From contig NZ_CP104040.1 in NCBI RefSeq assembly GCF_025152745.1, positions 2,666,001-2,730,000 on the forward strand: DNA of 64,000 nucleotides. Reading direction: 5' to 3'. The notes below the pieces were generated by a model that had not been told where the DNA came from, ran no database searches, and saw only the letters and a list, made by a program, of their open reading frames with translations. Numbering within the stretch: position 1 is the first letter of the stretch; the number at the start of each line of letters is the position of its first letter. The DNA is from Rhizobium sp. WSM4643. GTDB lineage: Bacteria > Pseudomonadota > Alphaproteobacteria > Rhizobiales > Rhizobiaceae. Positions 26,301 to 35,114 of the stretch are shown here, in pieces. The position numbers and the translations under genes were made by a program.

Positions 26301-27018
26301 GCCGCGCTTCGGCCTCGCCTGGGCACCGGTTCAAAACCACTGGCTGCGTGCCGCCTTCATGCGTCAGAGCTTCGATAGCGGAGTGCCGACGCTTGCACCG
26401 ATCGGCATATTAGGGCTGCAGGCCAACCAGTTTTCCGCCAATCCGCAGGGCTATACGGATACGGTCGCGCTGCAATGGGATGCCGAGTGGACCGATCGTT
26501 TCTTCACCTCGGTCGAATACCAGCACCAGGAATTGCATGATTTCTCGATCGACTTTCCGCTGATCTCGCTTCCGGCAGCCGACAGCCTGCCGCTATCACG
26601 CGGCAGCATCGACCGCGCCGCCGTGACCGCCAACGTCGCGCTCGGCCATGGTTTGGGCCTCTCCGCCACCTATGCCTATATGGAATCGGAGAACAAGGAT
26701 CCGCTGGAGCCGAACTACGGCGGCTCGCTGCCCTACATTCCGAAGAATTCCGGGCAGATCGCCCTGACCTGGGTCAGCGAGGCCAAGGTCAAGGCGACGG
26801 TGGCCGCCAATTATGTCGGCGAGCGCGACGGCGACGATCTCGGCACCAAGCTCGACGACTATTGGAGCCTCGACGCCCACCTGATCTGGGAACCGCTGGA
26901 CAAGCGCATCGCGCTGGAAGCGGCCGCCTATAACCTGCTCGACGAGGATTTCGAGCTCACGCCCGGCGTGCCCGGCTGGGGCCGCGCCTTCAGGGGCACG
27001 CTCAAAGTTCGCTTCTGA
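23305..27018 (+). CDS. FecR-TPR-outer-membrane beta-barrel fusion protein
   Basis: About 1237 residues from ATG 23305. A signal peptide (AGVALALVVPGFSPAAA) is followed by a FecR domain (~60-165: LLTGDVLRTNANGQLAIVFSDHTQVRLG, LELQSGTIWARAE, VETPAAAAAIRGTDW). TPR-like helical repeats follow (~270-620: AVNRALSLDPNHPIALAARASY, AFLKAIALDPQDPVPHANLAILYL). The C-terminal ~600 residues are rich in alternating aromatic/polar strands and end GRAFRGTLKVRF with a final Phe, as in beta-barrel outer-membrane proteins. I predict a periplasm-facing sensor/scaffold anchored in the outer membrane. Its stop overlaps the start of the CHASE2 cyclase (TGATG), implying coupled translation. ATG 23305 has only a weak ribosome site. 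Confidence 0.83.
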   Translation: MLGRWKNICRAGVALALVVPGFSPAAADPVQRATPVAGSVIARKTGEEVRFIDVSNWRVVDINQDLLTGDVLRTNANGQLAIVFSDHTQVRLGRNSSLQVKKMAASGDTTLELQSGTIWARAERGGQGLTVETPAAAAAIRGTDWTMTVEGAKTSMIVLEGRVALTNPQGSVEVNEGEGAVATIGQAPRKLVIVTPDDREQMLFYLNLRDGFGLMPTSPLPAGRMADERRRLLALPPERRTTEDWLELAEVQSAFDGRQVTAATLQEIRRRKLTTTQKARLDLIDATIAGSEKRYDEAARLFAAALPHLDASRRNMAQYGGYFARSLADPAHVEKPPSAAVGPYGAIMQAYTAGFLQNPRAALDVISQAEKRFPDDPTLPAIRAQLAQLIDDRAQMQEAVNRALSLDPNHPIALAARASYKASYESDIDGALADLNRAIELAPGASGSLNSMGLLQSARDANGEAEAAFLKAIALDPQDPVPHANLAILYLDQSRMKEAKREIDTALTVDPSFDIALLARGRYYLQTGERDKALADLLAASTANPAHSQSQLMLAAAHYEKGDRIPSAQAVDNADRLDKNDPVISSFRTAVDIDDYDADGAIRNAQEFLRRSRARGGDYSALGANKDAGSTLNNAYRLQGLDAWGRYYGDAVFSPFEGSGYIDQSIKGSIFPYVNATSFGDDNVIQYRNNASSYSSFIQGLLLDPHMLSGRSRSATLLRTPFIEGSLGGGINSVDGHTRGIGEAEIQGFSNETIPLSFYGNLTWEELALDGDYRDFGGFSTDNKLVGGNGYLTATVTPDDRVVAYVNHAKNDGTLNALSSNTGFMELLFRVPLPLPLYTAQDTDSQSTSAGIGWSHTFAYENVLNGALLYSGSKSKTSNVLDVDVDPLFIGAGVPFIIPFTNVTQEAESKTYIGALSHSIGAGPLTLRYGIEGGWMDVSSTVDTTLLGLTAPLEHNENTVNIGRAYVDVLHEITPDLKGEYALFATRLDGDGIDISRLEPRFGLAWAPVQNHWLRAAFMRQSFDSGVPTLAPIGILGLQANQFSANPQGYTDTVALQWDAEWTDRFFTSVEYQHQELHDFSIDFPLISLPAADSLPLSRGSIDRAAVTANVALGHGLGLSATYAYMESENKDPLEPNYGGSLPYIPKNSGQIALTWVSEAKVKATVAANYVGERDGDDLGTKLDDYWSLDAHLIWEPLDKRIALEAAAYNLLDEDFELTPGVPGWGRAFRGTLKVRF

Positions 27019-29000
27019 TGCGGGTGCGAGGCAAGCCTCGGCAGGTCAGGTCAGCCAGCCGGCAAGCCGAGAGCCGCCATCTCAGGCTGCTGATACTGGC
27101 GCTTGCGACGCTGGTCGCAATCTCGCTCTTGTCGCGCCTGCCCGCCTGGTCGCTGCTGGAGCTGAGAAGCTTCGACTATCTCTCGACCGTCGACGATCCC
27201 CGTCCGCCACCCGGCGGACCCGTCATCGTCGCGATCGACGAGCCTTCGCTTGCCGATATCAACGCGCAGTGGCCTTGGCCGCGCAGCCTGCATGCCCAGC
27301 TTGTCAGGCAGCTACGCACGGCCGGTGCCCGTGTCATCGGCCTCGATATCATCATGGCCGAACCTTCGAACCCCGACAACGACGACGCGATCACGAGGGC
27401 TGTCGGCCCGGATGTCGTGCTCGCCGGCGACGAAACGCTGATCGAGACGCCCCAGTCCTCGCAACTGATCCGCGCCACGCCGCTGCCGCAACTGACTGAA
27501 GCGGGTGCTGTGACCGGCATCGCCTCCGTCGATCTCAGTGGCGACGGTGCGTTCCGGCGCATTCCAGGTTATGAGGACGGCTTTGCCGCCATGCTGATGA
27601 AGGCGTCGGGAGCAGCACCCAAAGCCTTGCCTGCTGGCCGGCTCATCCAATCCTTCGGCGCGGCCCGCAGCTATCCCACAGTCTCCTACTACCAGGCGCT
27701 CGACCCTGAGAACCTGCTGCCGCCGGATTATTTCAAGGGCCGCGTCGTGCTCGTCGGTCTCAGCCTGCAGAATGCCCCTGCCATCGACAAGGGCGGCGTC
27801 GATGCCTTCGCGACATCTTATACCGTCCACACCGGCACGCTGACCTCCGGCGTCGAGATCCAGGCAACGATCTACGACAATATCCGCCGTGGCCTGTCGA
27901 TCGCGGAAGCCAGCCTTCCCATGGTCGCCGTTTGCATCCTGATCTCCGTGCTGCTCGCCGCTGCCACCGTCTGGCGTTCGACTGGATGGCTGACGATCGT
28001 CGCCAGCGTCGTGGCCATATTCGCCTTCGCTGCTGCGAGTTTTGCCGGCATCCGCTTTGCCCATATCTTCGTCCCGCCGCTCGGGCCAGTCGTTGCCTAT
28101 GTCTCGGTCGCCTTCGGCCAAGCCGCCTTCGATTATGCCGAAGAACGTCGCAACAAGCGCCAGATCATCCGCGCCTTCGCCCAATATATCTCGCCCGATC
28201 TGGTCAGGCGCCTGTCGCACGACCCGTCGCAGTTGAAGCTTGGCGGCGAGCGGCGCACGCTCTCCGTGCTGTTTTCCGATGTGCGTGGGTTCACCACCAT
28301 CGCCGAGACGTTGAAAGATGATCCGGAGCAACTGACCGGCCTGATCAACCGGCTGCTGACGCCGCTCTCCGACGTGGTGATGGATCATGGCGGTACGATC
28401 GACAAATATATGGGCGACTGCATCATGGCCTTCTGGAACGCCCCGCTCGACGATCCCGATCATGCACTGCACGCCGTCAAAGCCTCGCTTGCCATGCAGG
28501 CGGCGATATCGAGCCTCAACCGCGAGCTGGAGCGGGAGGCGGCGATGCGCGGCGGCAGGCCGCACGTGCTAAAGATGGGCGTCGGCATCAACACCGGCGA
28601 ATGCATCGTCGGCAATATGGGCTCGACCCGCCGCTTCGACTATTCCTGCCTCGGCGACAGCGTCAATCTCGCCTCCCGCCTCGAAGGCGCCTCGAAGAAT
28701 TATGGCGTGGCGCTGCTGCTCGGCGAGGAGACTGCAAGACTTGTCGCCGGCACCTATACCGTCGTCGAGCTCGACCGCATCATCGTCAAGGGCCGCACCG
28801 TGCCCTCGCCTGTCTATACCGTCGTGCACAAGGCCGACGCCGAAGCCCTTGCCGCCCATCGGGCCTTCACGCAAGCCAAATACGCCGGCACGCTTGCACC
28901 ATCCGACCCCGCCTTCGACAGGCTGGCCGCCGATATCCCCGAGCTTACCCCCTACTACGCGATCGTCCGCGATGCGCTAGCCGAATCCGGCGAGGAATGA
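27018..29000 (+). CDS. CHASE2-domain class III adenylate/guanylate cyclase
   Basis: A 660-residue inner-membrane protein. A first helix (~22-40) is followed by a periplasmic CHASE2 sensor (~45-300: SFDYLSTVDDP, VIVAIDEPSLADINAQWPWPR, VIGLDIIMAEP). Three helices lie at ~300-375 and the cytosolic cyclase domain at ~415-590. Catalytic features are complete: SVLFSDVRGFTT (metal Asp), GGTIDKYMGDCIMAFWNAP (Lys and metal Asp), DYSCLGDSVNLASRLEG (Asn/Arg). A Ser stands where many adenylate cyclases carry Asp or Thr for base selection, so ATP is probable but not certain. It is coupled to the FecR-barrel gene and close to a DUF5706 effector-like gene. Confidence 0.93.
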   Translation: MRVRGKPRQVRSASRQAESRHLRLLILALATLVAISLLSRLPAWSLLELRSFDYLSTVDDPRPPPGGPVIVAIDEPSLADINAQWPWPRSLHAQLVRQLRTAGARVIGLDIIMAEPSNPDNDDAITRAVGPDVVLAGDETLIETPQSSQLIRATPLPQLTEAGAVTGIASVDLSGDGAFRRIPGYEDGFAAMLMKASGAAPKALPAGRLIQSFGAARSYPTVSYYQALDPENLLPPDYFKGRVVLVGLSLQNAPAIDKGGVDAFATSYTVHTGTLTSGVEIQATIYDNIRRGLSIAEASLPMVAVCILISVLLAAATVWRSTGWLTIVASVVAIFAFAAASFAGIRFAHIFVPPLGPVVAYVSVAFGQAAFDYAEERRNKRQIIRAFAQYISPDLVRRLSHDPSQLKLGGERRTLSVLFSDVRGFTTIAETLKDDPEQLTGLINRLLTPLSDVVMDHGGTIDKYMGDCIMAFWNAPLDDPDHALHAVKASLAMQAAISSLNRELEREAAMRGGRPHVLKMGVGINTGECIVGNMGSTRRFDYSCLGDSVNLASRLEGASKNYGVALLLGEETARLVAGTYTVVELDRIIVKGRTVPSPVYTVVHKADAEALAAHRAFTQAKYAGTLAPSDPAFDRLAADIPELTPYYAIVRDALAESGEE

Positions 29001-29048
29001 CCGGGGACGACGTCTTCTCACGCCTGATAATGGCGCACGGATGTTCCT

Positions 29049-29588
29049 TTATGAGCCGCTCGTTTTGCCAAAGGCATACATGTTTGTCGGCGCGCCATGC
29101 AGCATCACCTCGCGGTCGAAAGTGAAGCCGCATTTCTCGAGAATGCGCTTCGAGGCGGCATTGACAGGGCGAACCAAGCCGATCACTCGGTCCGCGTGCA
29201 GATTATCGAAGGCGAAGGTCAGCGTTTCCCGGACCAATTCCGTGGCATATCCCTGCCCCCAGCTTTCGGGTTGCAGATGATAAGAAAGATTGAGGTCGTC
29301 GAATTCCTTGGAAACGGTCACACCGCCGAACCCGATCAACGTACCGTTCGCCTCAACTGCCCAACGCCCAAACCCGTGATCTTTCCAATGCCCGATATCG
29401 CGCGCAAGCCGCGCTGCGCTTTCCGCCGGCGTGTCAGGCCGGGGCACCGGTCGATGTGCGACCAATTCCGGCCGCGAAAAAAGTCGGGTCAGGAAATCGA
29501 TATCCCCTTCCATGGGAATTCTGAGGCGCAATCTGGCGGTACGCCTTACCGCCGACGGCAAGGCACTCTTGAATTCGTTCTCAAGCAT
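29049..29588 (-). CDS. GNAT family N-acetyltransferase
   Basis: About 179 residues from ATG 29588 (MLENEFKSALPSAV). The RimJ/RimL-type acetyltransferase layout is visible: TARLRLRIPMEGDIDFLTRLFSRPE, GRWAVEANGTLIGFGGVTV, LSYHLQPESWGQGYATELVRETLTFAF (acetyl-CoA binding, QGYAT) and NAASKRILEKCGFTF. It should acetylate a protein N-terminus or small amine. It lies 44 bp downstream of the nucleotidyltransferase gene on the same strand and may be co-transcribed with it. Confidence 0.88.
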   Translation of the reverse strand: MLENEFKSALPSAVRRTARLRLRIPMEGDIDFLTRLFSRPELVAHRPVPRPDTPAESAARLARDIGHWKDHGFGRWAVEANGTLIGFGGVTVSKEFDDLNLSYHLQPESWGQGYATELVRETLTFAFDNLHADRVIGLVRPVNAASKRILEKCGFTFDREVMLHGAPTNMYAFGKTSGS

Positions 29589-29632
29589 CTTCCATCCAAT
29601 TTTCAAAATGCGGCAACGTCACCGATACCAAA

Positions 29633-30385
29633 TTATTCCAGGCGGCGCGCTTCCAGCGGCGCCTCCTGCCTGTATCCGTCGAAATAGCGGCCGCCATGCA
29701 AAGCAAGCTCCCGGTCGGCCAAAGCGAGGAATGGGGCGCCGTCACCCGCAGCCGCCAGACTGAACGCCGCGTCGAATTCGGCCGCCAATTGCGCGTCGAG
29801 CTCCCTGACCAGACGGGGCGCCCACTTTCCCCGGCCAGCCCACGCGCCACGTCCGAGAAGCATCAGGTCAGCGAGCTTCTGATAGAGCTGCGCCGCGATG
29901 GCGGCGATCTCTTCGGGCGGGCGCGTTCCGCGCAGATCGTCGGCCAGATCGGTGACCTGATAGCGCAGCAAGTCGTAGTCTGCCCCGGCAAGAGGTTTCG
30001 GCCCCGCCGCCAGCATCCTTGCCGCCCATGCCTGCACGACGCGGGCGTTGTCGATATCCGGCCCCAGTATGCTGCCCGTGACAACCATGTTGACCATGAT
30101 GGGATAACCGCTGTCTGCATCCTGATGGAGATAATGCGCCAGCGTCTGCGGATCGTGAACGAAGGCCTCAACCGGGAATCCGTCCTCAGTGAACGATTCC
30201 CGCCAGGCTCTTTCGAGCGACGGGAACACGACGACCAGATCGATATCCGAAAAGGTGGTGCCTTCGCCGCGCATGATGGAGCCGGCGACATAGGCGAAAG
30301 CAGCCCCGGCATAGCGGCTGGCGACACAGCGGCGGGCGACGGCCAGCGCTCGCTCCGCAAGAAAATTTTTCTGGATATCGTCCAC
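29633..30385 (-). CDS. Nucleotidyltransferase-fold protein
   Basis: About 250 residues. The Pol-beta-like NTase motif AYVAGSIMRGEGTTFSDIDLVVVFP (GS and DxD) is clear, followed by helical C-terminal sequence. The relatives that show this motif include aminoglycoside adenylyltransferases and MNT-type toxin-antidote enzymes; I cannot choose between them. I prefer GTG 30385 (GAGGACGAG upstream); in-frame starts at 30409 (GTG) and 30421 (TTG) exist, but the latter lies in the U tract of the upstream terminator. Expression should depend on the leader/attenuator at 30424-30544. Confidence 0.75.
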   Translation of the reverse strand: MDDIQKNFLAERALAVARRCVASRYAGAAFAYVAGSIMRGEGTTFSDIDLVVVFPSLERAWRESFTEDGFPVEAFVHDPQTLAHYLHQDADSGYPIMVNMVVTGSILGPDIDNARVVQAWAARMLAAGPKPLAGADYDLLRYQVTDLADDLRGTRPPEEIAAIAAQLYQKLADLMLLGRGAWAGRGKWAPRLVRELDAQLAAEFDAAFSLAAAGDGAPFLALADRELALHGGRYFDGYRQEAPLEARRLE

Positions 30386-30423
30386 GATCTCGTCCTCGAA
30401 TGCGGGCACGGGCGGGAACAAAA

Positions 30424-30446
30424 AACCCGCTCGTCACCGGCGGGTT
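30424..30446 (-). terminator. Intrinsic terminator of leader (attenuator)
   Basis: On the minus strand AACCCGC, a 9-base loop, GCGGGTT and then six T form a textbook Rho-independent terminator located between a 22-codon leader ORF and the nucleotidyltransferase gene. Its 5' arm (CCCGCCG) can alternatively pair with CGGTGGG of the upstream hairpin. Confidence 0.85.
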
Positions 30447-30475
30447 GGTTTCAGCAGCAATGAACAGATTTCAGT

Positions 30476-30544
30476 TCACGCGTCTACCTCCCACCGCAGC
30501 GCGGTGGTCGTAGACGTCGTCGAAACTGCAAAAATCCTGTTCAT
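30476..30544 (-). CDS. Threonine-rich leader peptide
   Basis: An ATG...TGA frame of 22 codons whose codons 8-14 read Ser-Thr-Thr-Ser-Thr-Thr-Thr. These codons cover the 5' arm of a strong hairpin (CGTCTAC/GTAGACG and CCACCGC/GCGGTGG, forward positions 30481-30516). A -35/-10 pair (TTGACG at 30573-30578 and TAACCT at 30550-30555 on the minus strand, 17-bp spacer) would start transcription at or beside the A of the ATG. The mRNA may therefore be leaderless, as known for the rhizobial trpL leader. No Shine-Dalgarno is present, which fits. Function is inferred from the architecture. Confidence 0.7.
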   Translation of the reverse strand: MNRIFAVSTTSTTTALRWEVDA

Positions 30545-30549
30545 GGCCA

Positions 30550-30578
30550 AGGTTAACCCGCGACAGCGACAGCGTCAA
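30550..30578 (-). promoter_or_regulatory. Promoter of the threonine-rich leader
   Basis: TTGACG, 17 bp, TAACCT on the minus strand matches a sigma-70 promoter as used in rhizobia. The expected start is 30543-30544, exactly at the leader ATG. Confidence 0.6.
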
Positions 30579-30669
30579 TGCACCGAAGCCGGACGCCAAG
30601 GACGCTTCCCCGGCGCGACGTTTTCCGTCTAAGATGGCGCAAAGACTCGTAAACAGGAAGAGCCCGCCA

Positions 30670-31365
30670 ATGTCCGATCCCGTCACCGTCATCCCGCTTC
30701 CGCAACCGGTGCTGCTGCCGGTCGAGGGCAGCGCCGAGCGTTTTCCGGTGCGCCGCGTCTATTGCGTCGGGCGGAACTATGCAGACCATGCGATTGAGAT
30801 GGGCCACGATCCCAGCCGCGAGCCGCCCTTCTTCTTCCAGAAGAACGCCGACAACCTGCTGCCGTCGGGTAAGGCTTTTCCCTATCCGCCGCTGTCATCA
30901 GACGTGCATTATGAGGTCGAGTGCGTGCTGGCGCTGAAATCAGGTGGCACGAACATCGCGACCGCGGACGCGCTCGACTGCATCTACGGCTATGCCGTCG
31001 GCATCGATTTCACCCGCCGCGATCTACAGGGTGAGGCAAAGAAGCTCGGTCGTCCCTGGGAGGTCGGCAAGGCCTTCGAACATTCCGCCCCCGTCTCGTC
31101 GATCGTTCCGGCAGGCCGTCTCGGCCACCCCGCTGAAGGTAAGATCTGGCTGGAACAGAACGGCAAGCGCGTGCAGGACGGCGATCTCAACCAGATGATC
31201 TGGAAGGTGCCGGAGATCATCGCCGAACTGTCGAAGCTCTTCACTCTCGCACCTGGCGATATCATCATGACCGGCACGCCCGCCGGCGTCGGCGCAGTGG
31301 CCAGGGGCGATCACATCAATTGCGGCATCGACGGAGTCGCCACCCTATCGGTCGAAGTCGTCTGA
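30670..31365 (+). CDS. Fumarylacetoacetate hydrolase family protein
   Basis: About 231 residues from ATG 30670 (AGGAAG upstream). FAH-fold motifs are seen: VYCVGRNYADHAIEMG, PPFFFQKNADNLLPSG, the metal-binding HYEVECVLAL (ExE), GIDFTRRDLQ and DIIMTGTPAGVGAV. Such enzymes hydrolyse or decarboxylate acylpyruvates/2-oxo acids, including oxaloacetate. It is followed 10 bases later by a gamma-carbonic anhydrase gene, so the pair is probably one operon. Confidence 0.92.
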   Translation: MSDPVTVIPLPQPVLLPVEGSAERFPVRRVYCVGRNYADHAIEMGHDPSREPPFFFQKNADNLLPSGKAFPYPPLSSDVHYEVECVLALKSGGTNIATADALDCIYGYAVGIDFTRRDLQGEAKKLGRPWEVGKAFEHSAPVSSIVPAGRLGHPAEGKIWLEQNGKRVQDGDLNQMIWKVPEIIAELSKLFTLAPGDIIMTGTPAGVGAVARGDHINCGIDGVATLSVEVV

Positions 31366-31375
31366 GGAGAGAGCC

Positions 31376-31906
31376 ATGCCCGTCTATGCGCTTGGCGGAT
31401 CGACGCCGAAACTGCCCGCTGCCGGCCTCTATTGGATCGCACCGGATGCCAATATCATCGGCCAGATCGAGCTCGGCGAGAATGTCGGCATCTGGTTCGG
31501 CGCCGTGCTGCGCGGTGACAACGAGAAGATCACCGTCGGCGAAGGCACCAACATCCAGGAAGGTGTGATGGCCCATACCGACATGGGCTTCCCGCTGACA
31601 ACAGGCAAAGGCTGCACCATCGGCCACCACGCCATCCTTCACGGCTGCACCGTCGGCAACAACACGCTGATCGGCATGGGCGCAACCATCCTCAATGGTG
31701 CGAAGATCGGCAACAACTGCCTCGTCGGCGCTAATACGCTGGTGACCGAAGGCAAGGAATTCCCCGACAATTCGCTGATCGTCGGAGCACCCGCCCGGGT
31801 CGTGCGGGTGCTGGATGAGCAGGCTGTCGAGAGCATCCGTCGCTCGGCGGAAAACTACGTGGCGAATTGGCAGCGGTTTGCGCGGGATCTCAGGCAGATA
31901 GGGTGA
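31376..31906 (+). CDS. Gamma-carbonic anhydrase family protein
   Basis: A 176-residue left-handed beta-helix protein with repeated hexapeptides (IIGQIELGENVGIWFGAVLRGD, TIGHHAILHGCTVGNNTLIGMGATILNGAKIGNNCLVGANTLV). Zinc-ligand His residues are in MAHTD and IGHHAILHG. Length and layout match YrdA/PaaY-like gamma-carbonic anhydrases, which act as trimers in the cytosol. It follows the FAH gene in the same operon; GAGGAGAG precedes the ATG. Confidence 0.92.
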   Translation: MPVYALGGSTPKLPAAGLYWIAPDANIIGQIELGENVGIWFGAVLRGDNEKITVGEGTNIQEGVMAHTDMGFPLTTGKGCTIGHHAILHGCTVGNNTLIGMGATILNGAKIGNNCLVGANTLVTEGKEFPDNSLIVGAPARVVRVLDEQAVESIRRSAENYVANWQRFARDLRQIG

Positions 31907-32025
31907 ATCAGGCAACGCGACCGGTGGCCGACCCCGCCCTTCGAGGCCCCTTGCGGGGCACCTCAGGGTGAGGTCCGAGAGAGGTCGCGGCTCCCTCGTC
32001 GGAAAGCGTAGCGGCGACTACTCCA

Positions 32026-33257
<1,232 letters not shown>

Positions 33258-33332
33258 GGTGCGCAGGCCAAAGGCCGGAGCCTCGAAGGACGCGGGCGGG
33301 TGGTCAGGCGCCCTTTCGGCCCGCGAAAGCGT

Positions 33333-34043
33333 TCACCACACGCCCGGAATCCACCGCCAGCGCACACGCTCCATGTACTCAGCATAGCCTTCGAGCCCCT
33401 TGCGCAATTCTGCCTCCTCCCCCAGCGTGCGGCCGAAGAGCACAATGATGAGCAGACCGGCGGGGATCAGCGCGTAGAGCGATCCAAGCGACAGTGCCAT
33501 GCCGACGCTGAGCACGATGGCGGTTGCGTATCCGGGATGGCGGATGGCGGCATAGGGTCCGGTATCGATTACCTTGTGGTCGCGGTCGGTCTGGATGCGC
33601 ACCGTCGGTTCGAAATGCCGGTTGACCGATTGCGCCCAGATCAGGCCGAGATAACCTGATGTCATCAGCAGATAGCCGATGAGGACCACCCAATCTGGCT
33701 GCGGCGCCCAGTGGAAACGCCCGTCGTCGAACGCGCCGACCGGAAGTATGGCGACAAAGAGAATGATTGTCAGCGTCGCCACCACCGCGTCCCAGGGCTT
33801 GGTGCCTTTCTGATATCGGCTGCGCGCCGCAAACAGCTCCGGATTTGTCCGCCAGATCCAGATGATCGCGACACATGTCAGTGCAAGGAAGAGACCGAGA
33901 AAGATCCAGCCACGCGGCCAGTCGAGCGTGCCGGCCGGCCAGAATAGCGCGGCAAACATCACGGCAATGGTGATGGCGAGCGAGCCGAGCGATGGCGCCG
34001 TCGCTGCAAATGAGTGATTGGGCCGAGTGTTCTGCTCTGTCAT
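33333..34043 (-). CDS. Isoprenylcysteine carboxyl methyltransferase-like membrane protein
   Basis: A 236-residue protein with several transmembrane helices (LAITIAVMFAALFWPAG, WIFLGLFLALTCVAIIWIW, VVATLTIILFVAILPVG). It has the C-terminal SAM-binding ICMT/PEMT signature GPYAAIRHPGYATAIV and GEEAELRKGLEGYAEYMERVRWRWIPGVW. It should methylate a lipid or lipidated substrate in the inner membrane. It is a single gene; upstream 34044-34270 shows nothing I can support. Confidence 0.85.
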   Translation of the reverse strand: MTEQNTRPNHSFAATAPSLGSLAITIAVMFAALFWPAGTLDWPRGWIFLGLFLALTCVAIIWIWRTNPELFAARSRYQKGTKPWDAVVATLTIILFVAILPVGAFDDGRFHWAPQPDWVVLIGYLLMTSGYLGLIWAQSVNRHFEPTVRIQTDRDHKVIDTGPYAAIRHPGYATAIVLSVGMALSLGSLYALIPAGLLIIVLFGRTLGEEAELRKGLEGYAEYMERVRWRWIPGVW

Positions 34044-34270
34044 GACCGCTTCCGTTCAACCGGGAACGAGCTGTCTGCATCCCAACGGATGCCGCTTAAG
34101 TCTAACACAACCGCACCGGATTGAGGAGACGGAAAGCACCCGATGGCAGCGTAGCGAACGAAAGCCGCGCTTGATCGTAGCGACGCTTTTGCATCCAGCA
34201 TTCGGAGATGTCGGAAAAATTCTGCCGTCGCCGCAATGATGGTTGAAGGCGGATTTCGGTAAAGAGCCGC

Positions 34271-34672
34271 CTACTCGGCAGCTTCGAGAAACTGGCTGTT
34301 TCGTGAGGAAGAGGCAAGCGCCTGAACCCTGGCTTCGGCCTTGGCGATCAGTTGATAGAATTCGTCCTGTGCTTCGACATCCAGTTGAATGACGGCATTG
34401 ACGTCATCAGGCGTATCGCAAACGCAGGCGACCGCAGAAATGGGACAGATGCCGCCGGGATAACGTCTGCCGGTGCCGATATAGGCGCGGCGGCCCCAAC
34501 GCTCGGAATAGACCGTCTCTTCCCGCTCGAGCTGCAGGATCGTTCCCTTGCAGGCGGTCACGATAGCCGCCTTGCCGTAAGCGAACCAGTGGTAGTTCAG
34601 CCTCCGGAGAATATATTTGCCGGTGATATCTTCGCCAGCCAGTTCGGCGGGGTTTTCAATCATTCTAATCAT
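34271..34672 (-). CDS. Hypothetical protein with Cys pair
   Basis: 133 residues from ATG 34672 with GAGGAAG six bases upstream. It begins MIRMIENPAELAGEDITGKYILRRLNYHWFAYGKAAIVTACKG. It contains a central CxC (VACVCDTPDDVNAVIQLD) and a helical C-terminus. No signal peptide or known domain is recognised. The start is well supported by the ribosome site. Confidence 0.6.
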   Translation of the reverse strand: MIRMIENPAELAGEDITGKYILRRLNYHWFAYGKAAIVTACKGTILQLEREETVYSERWGRRAYIGTGRRYPGGICPISAVACVCDTPDDVNAVIQLDVEAQDEFYQLIAKAEARVQALASSSRNSQFLEAAE

Positions 34673-35114
34673 GACGGCTTCCTCAACGTTTAAACAATAT
34701 CCGTCATGTCTTCGCGCGCAGCAAGTCAAAAAACGCAGCTTTTGGAGACACTTAGTCACAAAGTGTTTCCGATTCTTACATTAACCACGCACCGCGCACC
34801 CCCTGCGCGCACAATTCTTTGTCGAATTTCTCGTACTCTGCTACCGATTTCGTCATTGTCCGAAATGGCAGTCACGTCGATGTCCCCTTGTGTTTTTCGG
34901 CGCGGCCCCGATATGTCTCTCTGACAGGCCCGAAGACTGCGCCGTTTTCATTCCGGGAAACGGCTGGCTGTTTCGCCGGTTCGCCATGGAGCATGATGCC
35001 GAAAAGCGTAAGCCGTCTTCGGACAACATCATCCTCTAACTATTTAATTTAGAATAGGATTCAGATTTTTAGGCCGACCAAGCCTAAATCATCCTGTTCC
35101 GAGAGGAGAGCATC
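34673..35114. other. Gene-free stretch with AT-rich promoter DNA and a repeat
   Basis: The first ~130 bp are AT-richer and probably hold the promoter of the minus-strand gene at 34672. The remainder is non-coding apart from the family B repeat at 34989-35103. Short open frames here lack codon character. Confidence 0.5.
34989..35103. repeat. Intergenic repeat, family B copy 1
   Basis: Begins GCATGATGCCGAAAAG, contains a hairpin over TCTTCGGACAACATCATCC, an AT-rich middle (TATTTAATTTAGAA) and a second hairpin TTAGGCCGACCAAGCCTAAA. It is closely similar to 50116-50226 in the same orientation. It ends 11 bp before the ATG of the next gene, so it forms that gene's 5' region. Confidence 0.75.

Noticed and set aside
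22642..29000. A standard Pycsar operon
   Set aside because: The cyclase is membrane-bound CHASE2 type in a separate operon and does not look like a soluble pyrimidine cyclase; I report it only as Pycsar-related.
30410..30421. TTG start of the nucleotidyltransferase at 30421
   Set aside because: It falls in the U tract of the attenuator and lacks a ribosome site; GTG 30385 with GAGGACGAG is better.
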